Origin: Streptomyces catenulae
GTDB taxonomy: Bacteria; Actinomycetota; Actinomycetes; Streptomycetales; Streptomycetaceae
DNA: 64,000 bases
NCBI RefSeq assembly: GCF_000718015.1
Contig: NZ_JODY01000004.1
Coordinates: 1 to 64,000 of the forward strand
Direction: 5' to 3'
Made by a program: the position numbers and the translations under genes. The first letter of the stretch is position 1; the number at the start of each line of letters is the position of its first letter. Of the stretch, positions 45,486 through 54,400 are shown one piece after another. The notes under the pieces are model-generated. The model did not search any database. It was given only the letters and a program-made list of their open reading frames with translations, and had not been told where the DNA came from.

Positions 45486-46871
45486 TCAGCGCAGCACCGG
45501 CAGCCGTAGCTCGAAGACCGAGCCCTCGCGCACCCGCAGCGAACCACCGTGCCGCTCGGCCACGTCCCGGGCGATGGCGAGCCCCAACCCGGCCCCGCCG
45601 TCGTCCCGCGCCCGCGCGTCGTCGAGCCGGACGAACCGCTCGAAGATCCGCTCACGGTCACCGGGCGGCACCCCCGGCCCGTCGTCGTCGACCCGCAGCA
45701 CCACCTCGGCGCCCTCCCGCACCACCGCCACCCGCACCGACGTGGCCGCATGACGCTGCGCGTTGTCCAGCAGATTGCCCAGCACCCGGCCCAACTGACC
45801 GCGCGAGCCGGTCACCTCCGCCTCGTCCAGCCGCCCGACGGTGACCGCGATCCGGTCGGCGGGCCGCTGCGACGTCTCCTCCCGCACCAGCGCGGCCGGC
45901 GCGACCGGCGCCCCCGCGGGCCGCTCCCCCGCGTCCAGCCGGGCCAACAGCAGCAGGTCGGCGGCGAGTTGCTGGAGCCGTACGGTGTCCTCGACCGCGC
46001 CCGGCACGTCCAGCAGATCGGGGTGGGCGGCGCCGACCTCCAGCTGGGTGCGGAGGCTGGCGATCGGGCTGCGCAGCTCGTGGGAGGCGTCGGCGACGAA
46101 GCGGCGCTGCCGTTCGACGGATGCCTCCAGCGCCGCCAGCGTCTCGTTGGTGGTCCGCGCCAGCCGCCCGATCTCGTCCCGCGCCGCGGGCACCGGCACC
46201 CGGCGGCTGAGGTCCGTGCTCGCGGTGATCGCGGCCATCTCGCCCCGGATGCCCTCGACCGGCCGCAGCGCCCGCCGGGTCACCAGCCAGGTCACGCCCG
46301 CCACGACCAGCAACAACAGCGGCAGGCCGAGCAGCATCGCGGTGCGCAGCGAGTCCACCGCCTGCTGCGCCGTCGCCAGCGGCGCCCCGGCGCGCACCAC
46401 CGCCTTACGGCCCGCGGTGTCCTCCGCCTCGACGGTCGCGAAGCGGTAGTCGGCGCGGTGCCCGTCGACGGTCGCGGTGCCGTCGGCCACCTTCACGTCG
46501 TCGTCGACCTCGCCGTGGTGGCCGTCGTCCGCCCCGTCGTCGCCGCCGTCGCCGTCGGGCCCGTCCGCGACCCGTTTCCCGTCGACCTCCTCGACGTCGT
46601 CGCCCACGGCCAGCAACCGGCCGTCGTCGTCGGTGACCACCACCGGGCGGTCGTCGCCGTCCGGCAGATGGAGATCGCCGTGGACGGAGCCGGTGGCGAT
46701 GCGGACGGCGACGGCGCGGGCGGCGACCTCCGCCTGGAGGTCGGTCTGGGCGCGGAGGTTGCCGCGCAGCACCAGCAGCAGCGCCGTCCCGGCCAGGACC
46801 AGGGCCAGCGCCACCACCAGCGTCGCCCCGGCCGTCGCCCGGGCGCGGACCGAGCCGAGGGCGTCACGCAT
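45486..46871 (-). CDS. HAMP-containing sensor histidine kinase
   Basis: A 461-residue kinase: TM1 (TAGATLVVALALVLAGTALLLVL, about residues 13-35), an extracytoplasmic domain of about 130 residues rich in Asp/Gly/His (DGPDGDGGDDGADDGHHGEVDDD, possibly metal- or charge-sensing), and TM2 (AMLLGLPLLLLVVAGVTWLV). HAMP follows, then HisKA with phospho-accepting H264 (DASHELRSPIASL), and an ATPase with N-box NLLDNAQRH and G-boxes DDGPGVPP and GAGLGLAIA. It overlaps its response regulator by 8 bp. The target is probably the divergent PepSY protein gene. Confidence 0.93.
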   Translation of the reverse strand: MRDALGSVRARATAGATLVVALALVLAGTALLLVLRGNLRAQTDLQAEVAARAVAVRIATGSVHGDLHLPDGDDRPVVVTDDDGRLLAVGDDVEEVDGKRVADGPDGDGGDDGADDGHHGEVDDDVKVADGTATVDGHRADYRFATVEAEDTAGRKAVVRAGAPLATAQQAVDSLRTAMLLGLPLLLLVVAGVTWLVTRRALRPVEGIRGEMAAITASTDLSRRVPVPAARDEIGRLARTTNETLAALEASVERQRRFVADASHELRSPIASLRTQLEVGAAHPDLLDVPGAVEDTVRLQQLAADLLLLARLDAGERPAGAPVAPAALVREETSQRPADRIAVTVGRLDEAEVTGSRGQLGRVLGNLLDNAQRHAATSVRVAVVREGAEVVLRVDDDGPGVPPGDRERIFERFVRLDDARARDDGGAGLGLAIARDVAERHGGSLRVREGSVFELRLPVLR

Positions 46872-47553
46872 CGGTCACCAGCCGGTACCCGGCGCCGCGC
46901 ACGGTGCGGATGTGGTCGGCGCCCAGCTTGCGGCGGAGCGCGCTGACGTAGACCTCGACGATGTTGAGGTCGCCCTCGTAGGCGAAGTCCCAGACGTGGT
47001 CGAGGATCTCGGTCTTGGAGACCACCTCACCGGCGCGGAGCGCGAGCTGTTCCAGGACGGCGAACTCCTTGGCGGTCAGCGTCACCTCGGCGCCGTCCCG
47101 CAGCACGGTGTGCGCGCCCTGGTCGACGGTGAGCGAACCGACCCGCAGCACCGGCGCGGCCGTCCGCCCGTGCCGCCGCAGCAGGGCCTTCACCCGGGCG
47201 ACGAGGACCACGTACGAGAACGGTTTGGTCAGATAGTCGTCGGCGCCGGTGTCGAGCCCCTCGGCCTCGTCGTACTCGCCGTCCTTGGCGGTCAGCATCA
47301 GGACCGGCACCTCGCTCCCGGCGGCCCGCAGCGCGGCGCAGACGCGGTAGCCGTTGAGGCCCGGCAGCATGATGTCCAGCACCACCAGGTCGTGGACGCC
47401 CTCGCTCGCGCGGCGCAGGCCCTCGGTGCCGTCGTGGACCACGTCGACGGTGTAGCCCTCGGCGCGCAGCCCCCCGGCGAGCGCGCGGGCCAGCCGTTTC
47501 TCGTCCTCGACGATGAGCAGGCGGAACGGGCGCGCGGGCGTGTCAGCAGGCAT
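46864..47553 (-). CDS. OmpR/PhoB-family response regulator
   Basis: A 229-residue regulator: receiver domain with acidic E16/D17 and phospho-accepting D60 (LVVLDIMLPGLNG), K in LTKPFSYV, and a C-terminal winged helix of the OmpR type (LTAKEFAVLEQLALRAGEVVSKTEILDHVWDF ... VEVYVSALRRKLGADHIRTVRGAGYRLV). First gene of the two-gene system; the downstream kinase overlaps by 8 bp. CTTCAG direct repeats at 10-11-bp spacing in the shared upstream region fit the tandem binding mode of OmpR-type dimers. Confidence 0.94.
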   Translation of the reverse strand: MPADTPARPFRLLIVEDEKRLARALAGGLRAEGYTVDVVHDGTEGLRRASEGVHDLVVLDIMLPGLNGYRVCAALRAAGSEVPVLMLTAKDGEYDEAEGLDTGADDYLTKPFSYVVLVARVKALLRRHGRTAAPVLRVGSLTVDQGAHTVLRDGAEVTLTAKEFAVLEQLALRAGEVVSKTEILDHVWDFAYEGDLNIVEVYVSALRRKLGADHIRTVRGAGYRLVTDA

Positions 47554-47556
47554 GCG

Positions 47557-47613
47557 TTCAGCTTCGCACCCCGTTCCTGAAGCGCTCTTCAGGGTCCTTC
47601 AGCTCCGCTTCAG
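47557..47613. promoter_or_regulatory. CTTCAG repeat cluster, likely response-regulator binding sites
   Basis: CTTCAG occurs at 47587-47592, 47597-47602 and 47608-47613 (10- and 11-bp steps, one helical turn). An inverted copy CTGAAG lies at 47577-47582 and a TTCAG at 47557-47561. They lie between the divergent response-regulator gene and the PepSY gene. Confidence 0.7.
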
Positions 47614-47663
47614 CTCGGTTTTGCCACGGTGGGGTCATCGCCGATCACAGGGGAGCAACCACC

Positions 47664-48338
47664 ATGAAGCGCCGCATCGTCCTCGCCGCCACCGCCGCCG
47701 CCGTCCTCATCGCCGGGGGCGCCACGACCGCCGTCGCCGTCAACACCGGCGGCCCCGGCGGCCCGCAGTCCGGCGCCCAGACCGCCGCGCAGCTGGCGGC
47801 GACCGCCGGTGCCGAGGGCCCCGCGGCGGACGGCGGACGCGACCGCCGGGAGGCCGGGGAGGGCAAGGACGCCGCCCGGGCCACCGGCGCGAAGACCGAC
47901 GCCGCGCAGGCCGCGGTGGCCGCCCTGCGGGCCGTCCCGGGCACGGTCACCGAGATCGAGCTGGACGAGGAGCGCGGCGCGCTGGTCTGGGAGGCCGATG
48001 TCCTCGGCCGCGACGGCGCCTGGCACCACCTCACCCTCGACCCGCTCACCACCCGCCTCCTGCGCTCCCACACCGACCGCGACACCAGCGGCACCCACGG
48101 CCAGGACCGGGCGCGGGCGGCGCTGCGGGGCACCACGGTGGACGCCGCCTCCGCCGCCCGCGCCGCCGCCCGGGGGCAGGCCACCGTGGTGTCGGTGGAG
48201 TTCGAGGACGACCACGCCCGGGCCGTCTGGGAGGTCGAGACGGTCACCCGGGACGGCCGGGAGCACACCTCCCTCGTCGACCCGCGCACCGCCGCGGTGT
48301 CCGCCGCCCCGGCGGACGACGACCACGACGACGACTGA
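47664..48338 (+). CDS. Secreted protein with two PepSY domains
   Basis: A 224-residue exported protein: signal peptide (KRRIVLAATAAAVLIAGGATTAVA), an Ala/Gly linker, and two PepSY repeats (AALRAVPGTVTEIELDEERGALVWEADVLGRDG about residues 90-130; ARGQATVVSVEFEDDHARAVWEVETVTRDG about 165-205). It ends in an acidic Asp/His tail (DDDHDDD). ATG follows GGGGAGC. PepSY domains often inhibit proteases or serve as envelope-stress targets. Such genes are commonly paired with an OmpR-type two-component system, as here, across CTTCAG repeats. The Asp/His tail could bind divalent metal, which would also fit the acidic sensor loop of the kinase (inference). Confidence 0.88.
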   Translation: MKRRIVLAATAAAVLIAGGATTAVAVNTGGPGGPQSGAQTAAQLAATAGAEGPAADGGRDRREAGEGKDAARATGAKTDAAQAAVAALRAVPGTVTEIELDEERGALVWEADVLGRDGAWHHLTLDPLTTRLLRSHTDRDTSGTHGQDRARAALRGTTVDAASAARAAARGQATVVSVEFEDDHARAVWEVETVTRDGREHTSLVDPRTAAVSAAPADDDHDDD

Positions 48339-48358
48339 GCGTCCGGGCCCCACGGAAC

Positions 48359-48393
48359 GGCCCCGGCTCCCGCCGCGTGCGGGAGCCGGGGCC
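48359..48393. terminator. Bidirectional hairpin between the PepSY gene and meaB
   Basis: 14-bp perfect stem GGCCCCGGCTCCCG (48359-48372) / CGGGAGCCGGGGCC (48380-48393) with a 7-nt loop, in the 73-bp gap between convergent genes. Confidence 0.8.
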
Positions 48394-48411
48394 GGTGCCA
48401 TGTGGCGCGGG

Positions 48412-49368
48412 TCAGTTGCCCGTCAGACCCGCGACCAGCTCGTCCGCCGCGCGGTAGGGATCGCAGTCGCCCGTGACGATGCGGTCCGCGAGGGCCTCCA
48501 GACGCCGGTCGCCGTGGAGATCGCCGATCCGTTCGCGCAGCGCCGTGACCGCGATGGTCTCGACCTCCTGGGCGGCGCGGGCGTGGCGGCGCCGGGCCAG
48601 CACGCCGTGCTCCGCCATCCACGCCCGGTGCTTCTCCAGCGCCTCGACCACCTCGTCGACGCCCTCCGCGCGCGCCGCGACGGTCTTGACGATCGGCGGC
48701 CGCCAGTCCCCGGCCGTCCGCGCGGCGCCCAGCCCGAGCATGTGGTTCAGCTCCCGGGCGGTGGCGTCGGCGCCGTCCCGGTCGGCCTTGTTGACCACGT
48801 AGACGTCGCCGATCTCCAGGATCCCGGCCTTCGCCGCCTGGATGCCGTCGCCCATGCCCGGCGCCAGCAGCACCACGCTGGTGTCCGCCTGGGAGGCGAT
48901 CTCCACCTCGGACTGCCCGACGCCGACCGTCTCGACGAGGATCACCTCGCACCCGGCCGCGTCCAGCACCCGGATCGCCTGCGGCGCCGCCCAGGCGAGG
49001 CCGCCCAGATGGCCGCGGGTGGCCATCGACCGGATGTAGACACCGGGGTCGGAGGCGTGGTCGCTCATCCGGATCCGGTCGCCGAGCAGCGCCCCGCCGG
49101 AGAACGGCGAGGACGGGTCGACGGCCAGCACCCCGACCCGCCTGCCCGCCCTGCGGTACGCGGTGACCAGCGCCGAGGTGGTGGTGGACTTGCCGACGCC
49201 GGGCGAGCCGGTCAGCCCGACGACGTAGGCGTTCCCGGTCAGCGGGGCGAGCTGGGCCATCACCTCCCGCAGATGCGGGGAGGCGCCCTCCACCAGGGAG
49301 ATCAGCCGGGCCACCGCCCGGGGCCGGCCCTGCCGTGCCTGCTCCACCAGCTGCGGGACGTCCACCAT
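48412..49368 (-). CDS. meaB: MeaB, G-protein chaperone of B12-dependent acyl-CoA mutases
   Basis: A 318-residue G3E-family GTPase that protects and reloads adenosylcobalamin mutases. P-loop VVGLTGSPGVGKSTTTSAL (about residue 50), Mg-binding VLAVDPSSPFSGGALLGDRIRM, switch block ILVETVGVGQSEVEI, and base-recognition VVNKADRDGA. The N-terminal helical arm and C-terminal dimerisation part (about 260-318) fit MeaB/ArgK. ATG at 49368 with GGAG. Lies 71 bp downstream of the thiolase gene on the same strand. Its client could be methylmalonyl-CoA mutase elsewhere and/or the IcmA encoded at 38794. Confidence 0.95.
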   Translation of the reverse strand: MVDVPQLVEQARQGRPRAVARLISLVEGASPHLREVMAQLAPLTGNAYVVGLTGSPGVGKSTTTSALVTAYRRAGRRVGVLAVDPSSPFSGGALLGDRIRMSDHASDPGVYIRSMATRGHLGGLAWAAPQAIRVLDAAGCEVILVETVGVGQSEVEIASQADTSVVLLAPGMGDGIQAAKAGILEIGDVYVVNKADRDGADATARELNHMLGLGAARTAGDWRPPIVKTVAARAEGVDEVVEALEKHRAWMAEHGVLARRRHARAAQEVETIAVTALRERIGDLHGDRRLEALADRIVTGDCDPYRAADELVAGLTGN

Positions 49369-49439
49369 CGCTGCTCGGCTCCTTCGGCTGCTACGGGATC
49401 TTTCGTACGGTGCGGTTCACCGGCGCGGGCCGGTGGTGC

Positions 49440-50651
49440 TCACTTCCCCGGTACGCGGACGATCAGCGCATCGCCCTGGCCGCCACCGCCGCACAGGGCG
49501 GCCGCGCCGGTGCCGCCGCCGCGCCGCTTCAGCTCCAGCGCGAGGTGGAGGACGAGGCGGGCGCCGGACATGCCGATGGGGTGGCCCAGCGCGATGGCGC
49601 CGCCGTTCACGTTCACCTTTTCGGGGGACACCCCGAGGTCCTTCACGGACTGCACGGCGACCGCGGCGAACGCCTCGTTGATCTCGATCAGATCAAGATC
49701 TTCCGTGGTCAGCCCCTCCTTGCCGAGGGCGTGGAGGATCGCGTTCGACGGCTGCGACTGGAGGGAGTTGTCGGGGCCCGCGACATTGCCGTGCGCACCG
49801 ATCTCGGCGATCCACTCCAGGCCCAGCTCCTCCGCCTTGGCCTTGCTCATCACCACGACCGCGGCGGCGCCGTCGGAGATCTGCGAGGCGGAGCCCGCGG
49901 TGATCGTGCCGTCCTTGGCGAACGCCGGGCGGAGCTTGCCGAGCGATTCGGCGGTGGTCTCGGGACGGATGCCCTCGTCCTGGCTGAAAACGACCGGCTC
50001 GCCCTTACGCTGCGGGATCTCCACCGGAGTGATCTCCGCCTCGAAGAGGCCGTTCTTCTGCGCGGCGGCGGCGCGCCGGTGGGAGCGGGCGGCGAAGGCG
50101 TCCTGCTCGGGGCGGGCGATGCCGAGGCGGGTGTTGTGCTTCTCGGTCGACTCCCCCATCGCGATGTTCTCGAACGCGTCGGTGAGGCCGTCGTGCGCCA
50201 TCGCGTCGAGCATCTCCACCGCGCCGTACTTGAAGCCCTCCCGGGACTTCGGCAGCAGGTGCGGGGCGTTGGTCATCGACTCCTGGCCACCGGCGACGAC
50301 CACGTCGAACTCCCCGGCGCGGATCAGCTGGTCGGCCAGGGCCACCGCGTCCAGGCCCGAGAGGCAGACCTTGTTGACGGTCAGCGCCGGGACGCTCATC
50401 GGGATCCCGGCCTTCACGGCGGCCTGGCGGGCGGGGATCTGGCCCGCACCGGCCTGGAGCACCTGGCCCATGATCACGTACTGCACCTGGTCGCCGCCGA
50501 TGCCCGCGCGATCCAGCGCCGCCTTGATCGCCACCCCGCCGAGGTCGGCGCCGGAGAAGGAGCGCAGCGAGCCCAGGAGGCGGCCCATGGGGGTGCGTGC
50601 TCCCGCCACGATCACGGAGGTGGTGCCGTTGGTTCCGTTCGTTGCAGACAT
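49440..50651 (-). CDS. Acetyl-CoA C-acetyltransferase (thiolase)
   Basis: A 403-residue thiolase (2 acetyl-CoA to acetoacetyl-CoA + CoA, or the reverse). The nucleophilic Cys lies in [11 protein letters not shown] (about residue 95), the catalytic His in [17 protein letters not shown], and the second Cys in [16 protein letters not shown] at 50651 with AAAGGAAGG. Divergent from mce and followed by meaB, an arrangement tying C4 and propionyl-CoA metabolism together. Could be degradative or biosynthetic (butyrate, ethylmalonyl-CoA pathway); length and motifs fit type II acetoacetyl-CoA thiolases. Confidence 0.94.
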   Translation of the reverse strand: MSATNGTNGTTSVIVAGARTPMGRLLGSLRSFSGADLGGVAIKAALDRAGIGGDQVQYVIMGQVLQAGAGQIPARQAAVKAGIPMSVPALTVNKVCLSGLDAVALADQLIRAGEFDVVVAGGQESMTNAPHLLPKSREGFKYGAVEMLDAMAHDGLTDAFENIAMGESTEKHNTRLGIARPEQDAFAARSHRRAAAAQKNGLFEAEITPVEIPQRKGEPVVFSQDEGIRPETTAESLGKLRPAFAKDGTITAGSASQISDGAAAVVVMSKAKAEELGLEWIAEIGAHGNVAGPDNSLQSQPSNAILHALGKEGLTTEDLDLIEINEAFAAVAVQSVKDLGVSPEKVNVNGGAIALGHPIGMSGARLVLHLALELKRRGGGTGAAALCGGGGQGDALIVRVPGK

Positions 50652-50788
50652 GCGGTGCGGCCTTCCTTTGCAGGGAAGTTAACGAGGGTTCCCGTCAATG
50701 TACTGAGGGGTACGCGCAAGGTCACCGGCAAGTGGGTGTGACGGCGCGCACGTTGCGTAACCAGCTGTGCGAGCGGTGCACTGGAGCC

Positions 50789-51229
50789 ATGCTGACGCGA
50801 ATCGACCACATCGGGATCGCCTGTTTCGACCTGGACCGGACCGTCGAGTTCTACCGTGCCACCTACGGCTTCGAGGTGTTCCACTCCGAGGTCAACGAGG
50901 AGCAGGGCGTCCGCGAGGCGATGCTCAAGATCAACGAGACCTCGGACGGCGGCGCCTCCTACCTCCAGCTGCTGGAGCCCACCCGCGAGGACTCCGCGGT
51001 CGGCAAGTGGCTCGCCAAGAACGGCGAGGGCGTGCACCACATCGCCTTCGGCACCGCCGACGTCGACACCGACGCCGCGGACATCCGTGACAAGGGCGTC
51101 CGGGTGCTCTACGACGAGCCACGGAAGGGCTCCATGGGGTCACGGATCACGTTCCTGCACCCCAAGGACTGCCACGGTGTGCTGACCGAACTGGTCACGG
51201 CCGCGCCTTCCGCCCCGGACGACCACTGA
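50789..51229 (+). CDS. mce: Methylmalonyl-CoA epimerase
   Basis: A 146-residue VOC-fold enzyme interconverting (R)- and (S)-methylmalonyl-CoA. Metal ligands expected in the paired beta-alpha-beta motifs are visible: His in TRIDHIGIACFD near the N-terminus, His in EGVHHIAFG (about residue 87) and the final Glu in GVLTELV. ATG at 50789 has GGAG only 2 nt upstream, an unusually short spacing; no better start exists before the conserved LTRIDHIGIA. It works with methylmalonyl-CoA mutase (not in this window) and MeaB (encoded divergently nearby). Confidence 0.93.
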   Translation: MLTRIDHIGIACFDLDRTVEFYRATYGFEVFHSEVNEEQGVREAMLKINETSDGGASYLQLLEPTREDSAVGKWLAKNGEGVHHIAFGTADVDTDAADIRDKGVRVLYDEPRKGSMGSRITFLHPKDCHGVLTELVTAAPSAPDDH

Positions 51230-51467
51230 CCGATGCCCTCCCCGGCCGGTAGAGTGCAGCTTCGGCCGGGGTACGAGGTGCTCACGCACGGTGCGAGCGC
51301 TTCCTGGGGATGGGGCTCGGTCCATACTCCGCCGATGATCTGACACCATTTCTTCGGAAGGGTCGGCTCCGGGGGCGCAGCCTCGTACGACGTGACGTGT
51401 ACGGGTCGAGCGTCCGCAGCACCGGGGACGGCCGCCACCATGACCATGGGACGGATGGGACCGCGCA

Positions 51468-54400
51468 GTGCGGGGCAACGAGCGCCAGGAGCGTCAGCGG
51501 GCTGAGGCCGATCACCTCTCGCAGTTCGAGGCCGAGATGGAGCGGCTGAAGACCGAGCGGGACAAGGCCGTCCAGCACGCCGACGACCTCGGCTATCAGG
51601 TCGAGGTGCTGCGCGCCAAGCTGCACGAGGCGCGTCGCACGATCGCGAGCCGGCCCGCCTACGACAACGTCAGTCACCAGGCGGAACAGCTGCTGCGCAA
51701 CGCGCAGCTGCAGGCGGAGCAGTTGCGCGCCGACTCCGAGCGGGAGCTGCGCGAGGCCCGGGCGCAGACCCAGCGGCTGCTCCAGGAGCAGGCCGAGCGG
51801 CAGGCCCGGATGGAGGCCGAGCTGCACGCCGAGGCGGTCGAGCGCCGCCAGCGGCTCGACGAGGAGCTGAACGAGCGCCGCCAGACCGTCGAGTCGCACG
51901 TCAACGAAAACGTCGCCTGGGCCGAGCAGTTGCGCGCCCGTACGGAGTCCCAGGCCCGCCGTCTGATGGACGAGTCGCGGGCCGAGGCCGAGCAGGCGCT
52001 GGCGGCCGCGCGCGCCGAGGCGCAGCGCCTGGCCGAGCAGGCCCGCGAGCGGCTGGGCACCGAGGCGGAGGAGGCCCGCGCCGAAGCGGAATCCATCCTG
52101 CGCCGGGCGCGGGCCGACGCCGAGCGGCTGCTCAGCGCCGCCTCCACCCAGGCCCAGGAGGCCACCGACCAGGCGGAGCAGCTGCGTTCGAGCGCGGGCA
52201 CCGAGTCGGAGGAGGCGCGCCGCGCCGCCGCCGAGCTGACCCGGGACGCCGAGGCGCGGCTGAAGGAGGCGGACACGGCGCTGCGCGAGGCGCGCGCCGA
52301 GGCCGAGAAGCTGGTCGAGGAGGCGCAGCAGAACGCCACCAAGCGGCTGTCGGCCACCGAGTCGGAGAACGAGCAGCGCACCCGTACGGCCAAGGCGGAG
52401 ATCGCCCGGTTGGTCGGCGAGGCCACCAAGGAGGCCGAGGCGCTGCGGGCCGAGGCCGAGCAGCTGCGCAACGACGCCGCGACGGAGTCCGAGCGGCTGG
52501 TCGACGAGGCGCGCGAGGAGGCCCGGTCCAAGGCGGCGGAGGACTCCGCGGCGCAGCTGGCGAAGGCCGCGCGGACCGCCGAGGAGGTGCTGACCAAGGC
52601 GTCCGAGGACGCCAAGGCCACCACGAAGGCGGCGACCGAGGAGGCCGAACGGCTCCGTACCGAGGCCGAGTCGGAGGCCGACCGGCTGCGCGAGGAGGCG
52701 CACGACACCGCCGAGCAGCTCAAGGGCGCGGCGAAGGACGACACCAAGGAGTACCGCGCCAAGACCGCCGAACTCCAGGAGGAGGCGCGGCGGCTGCGCG
52801 GCGAGGCGGAGCAACTGCGCGCCGACGCCGTCGCGGAGGGCGAGCGGATCCGCGGCGAGGCGCGCCGCGAGGCGGTCCAGCAGATCGAGGAGGCGGCCGG
52901 GTCCGCCGAGGAGCTGCTGACCAAGGCGAAGGCGGACGCCGAGGAGACCCGTACCAAGGCCGGTGCGGAGAGCGAGCGGGTCCGTACCGAGGCCATCGAG
53001 CGGGCCACCGCGCTGCGCCGCCAGGCGGAGCAGGCGCTGGAGCGGGCCCGTACCGAGGCCGACGAGCTGCTGTCCGAGGGCGCGCAGGCCGCGGAGCTGG
53101 TCGCGTCGGAGGCGGAGGAGTCCGCGGCGCGGCTGCGCAAGGAGACCGAGGCGGCCGTCGCGGAGCGGCGCGAGGAGGCCCAGGCCGAGCTGGACCGGCT
53201 CACGGCGGACGCCGAGGAGAAGGTCGCCGCGGCCGAGGAGGCGCTGCGCGAGGCGCGCGCCGAGGCGGAGCGGCTGCGCCGCGAGACCCAGGAGGAGGCG
53301 GCCCGGCTCAAGGCGGAGGCCGCCGAGCGGCGCCGTACCCTCCAGCAGCAGGCCGAGGAGGAGGCCGAGCGGCTGCGCACCGAGGCGGCGCAGGACGCGT
53401 CGGCGGCCCGTACCGAGGGCGAGTCGGCCGCCGAGCGGCTGCGGAGCGAGGCGGCGGCCGAGGCGGAGCGGCTCAAGGGCCGGGCGCGGGAGAGCGCCGA
53501 CCGGGTGCGTTCGGAGGCCGAGGCGGCCGCCGAGCGGGCCGGGAACGAAGCGGCCGAGGCGCTGTCCGCGGCGCAGGAGGAGGCGGCCCGGCGCCGCCGG
53601 GAGGCCGAGCAGCTGCTGGGCGAGGCCCGCGAGGAGGCCCACCAGGAGCGCACCGCGGCGCGCGAGCAGAGCGAGGAGTTGCTGACGTCGGCGCGGACCC
53701 GCGTCAGCGAGGCGCAGGCCGAGGCGGAGCGGCTGGTCGGGGAGGCCGAGCAGCGCTCCGAGGAGCTGGTGACGACCGCCGAGAGCGCCGCGCAGCAGGT
53801 GCGCGACGCGGTCGCCGGGCTGCACGGCGAGGCCGAGGAGGAGATCGCCGGGCTGCGGTCGGCGGCCGAGCAGGCGGCGGAGCGGACCCGGGCGGAGGCC
53901 GGTGAGGAGGCCGAGCGGGTCCGCGCGGACGCCTACGCCGAGCGCGAGCGGGCCTCCGAGGACGCCACGCGGGTACGGCAGGAGGCGCAGGAGTCGTCCG
54001 AGGCCGCGCAGGAGCTGGCGGAGCGGACGGTCACGGAGGCCATCGAGGAGTCCGAGCGGCTGCGCACGGAGACCGCCGAGCAGGCCGAACGGCTGCGCGC
54101 CGAGGCCGTCGAGGAGTCCGAGCGGCTGCGCGCCGAGGCCGCGGAGGTGCTCGACGAGGCCCGCCGGGACGCGGGCACCGCCCGCACGGAGGCCGCGGAG
54201 CAGGCGGACCGGCTGGTCACCGAGGCGAGTGCGCAGGCCGAGAAGCTGGTCGCGGACGCCACCGCCAAGGCGCAGCAGCTGCGGACCGACGCGTCGGACG
54301 CGCTGGCCGCCGGTGAGCAGGACGCGGCGCGGGCCCGGGCGGAGGCGCGCGGCGACGCCAACCGCATCCGGTCGGAGGCCGCGGAGCAGGCCGACCGGCT

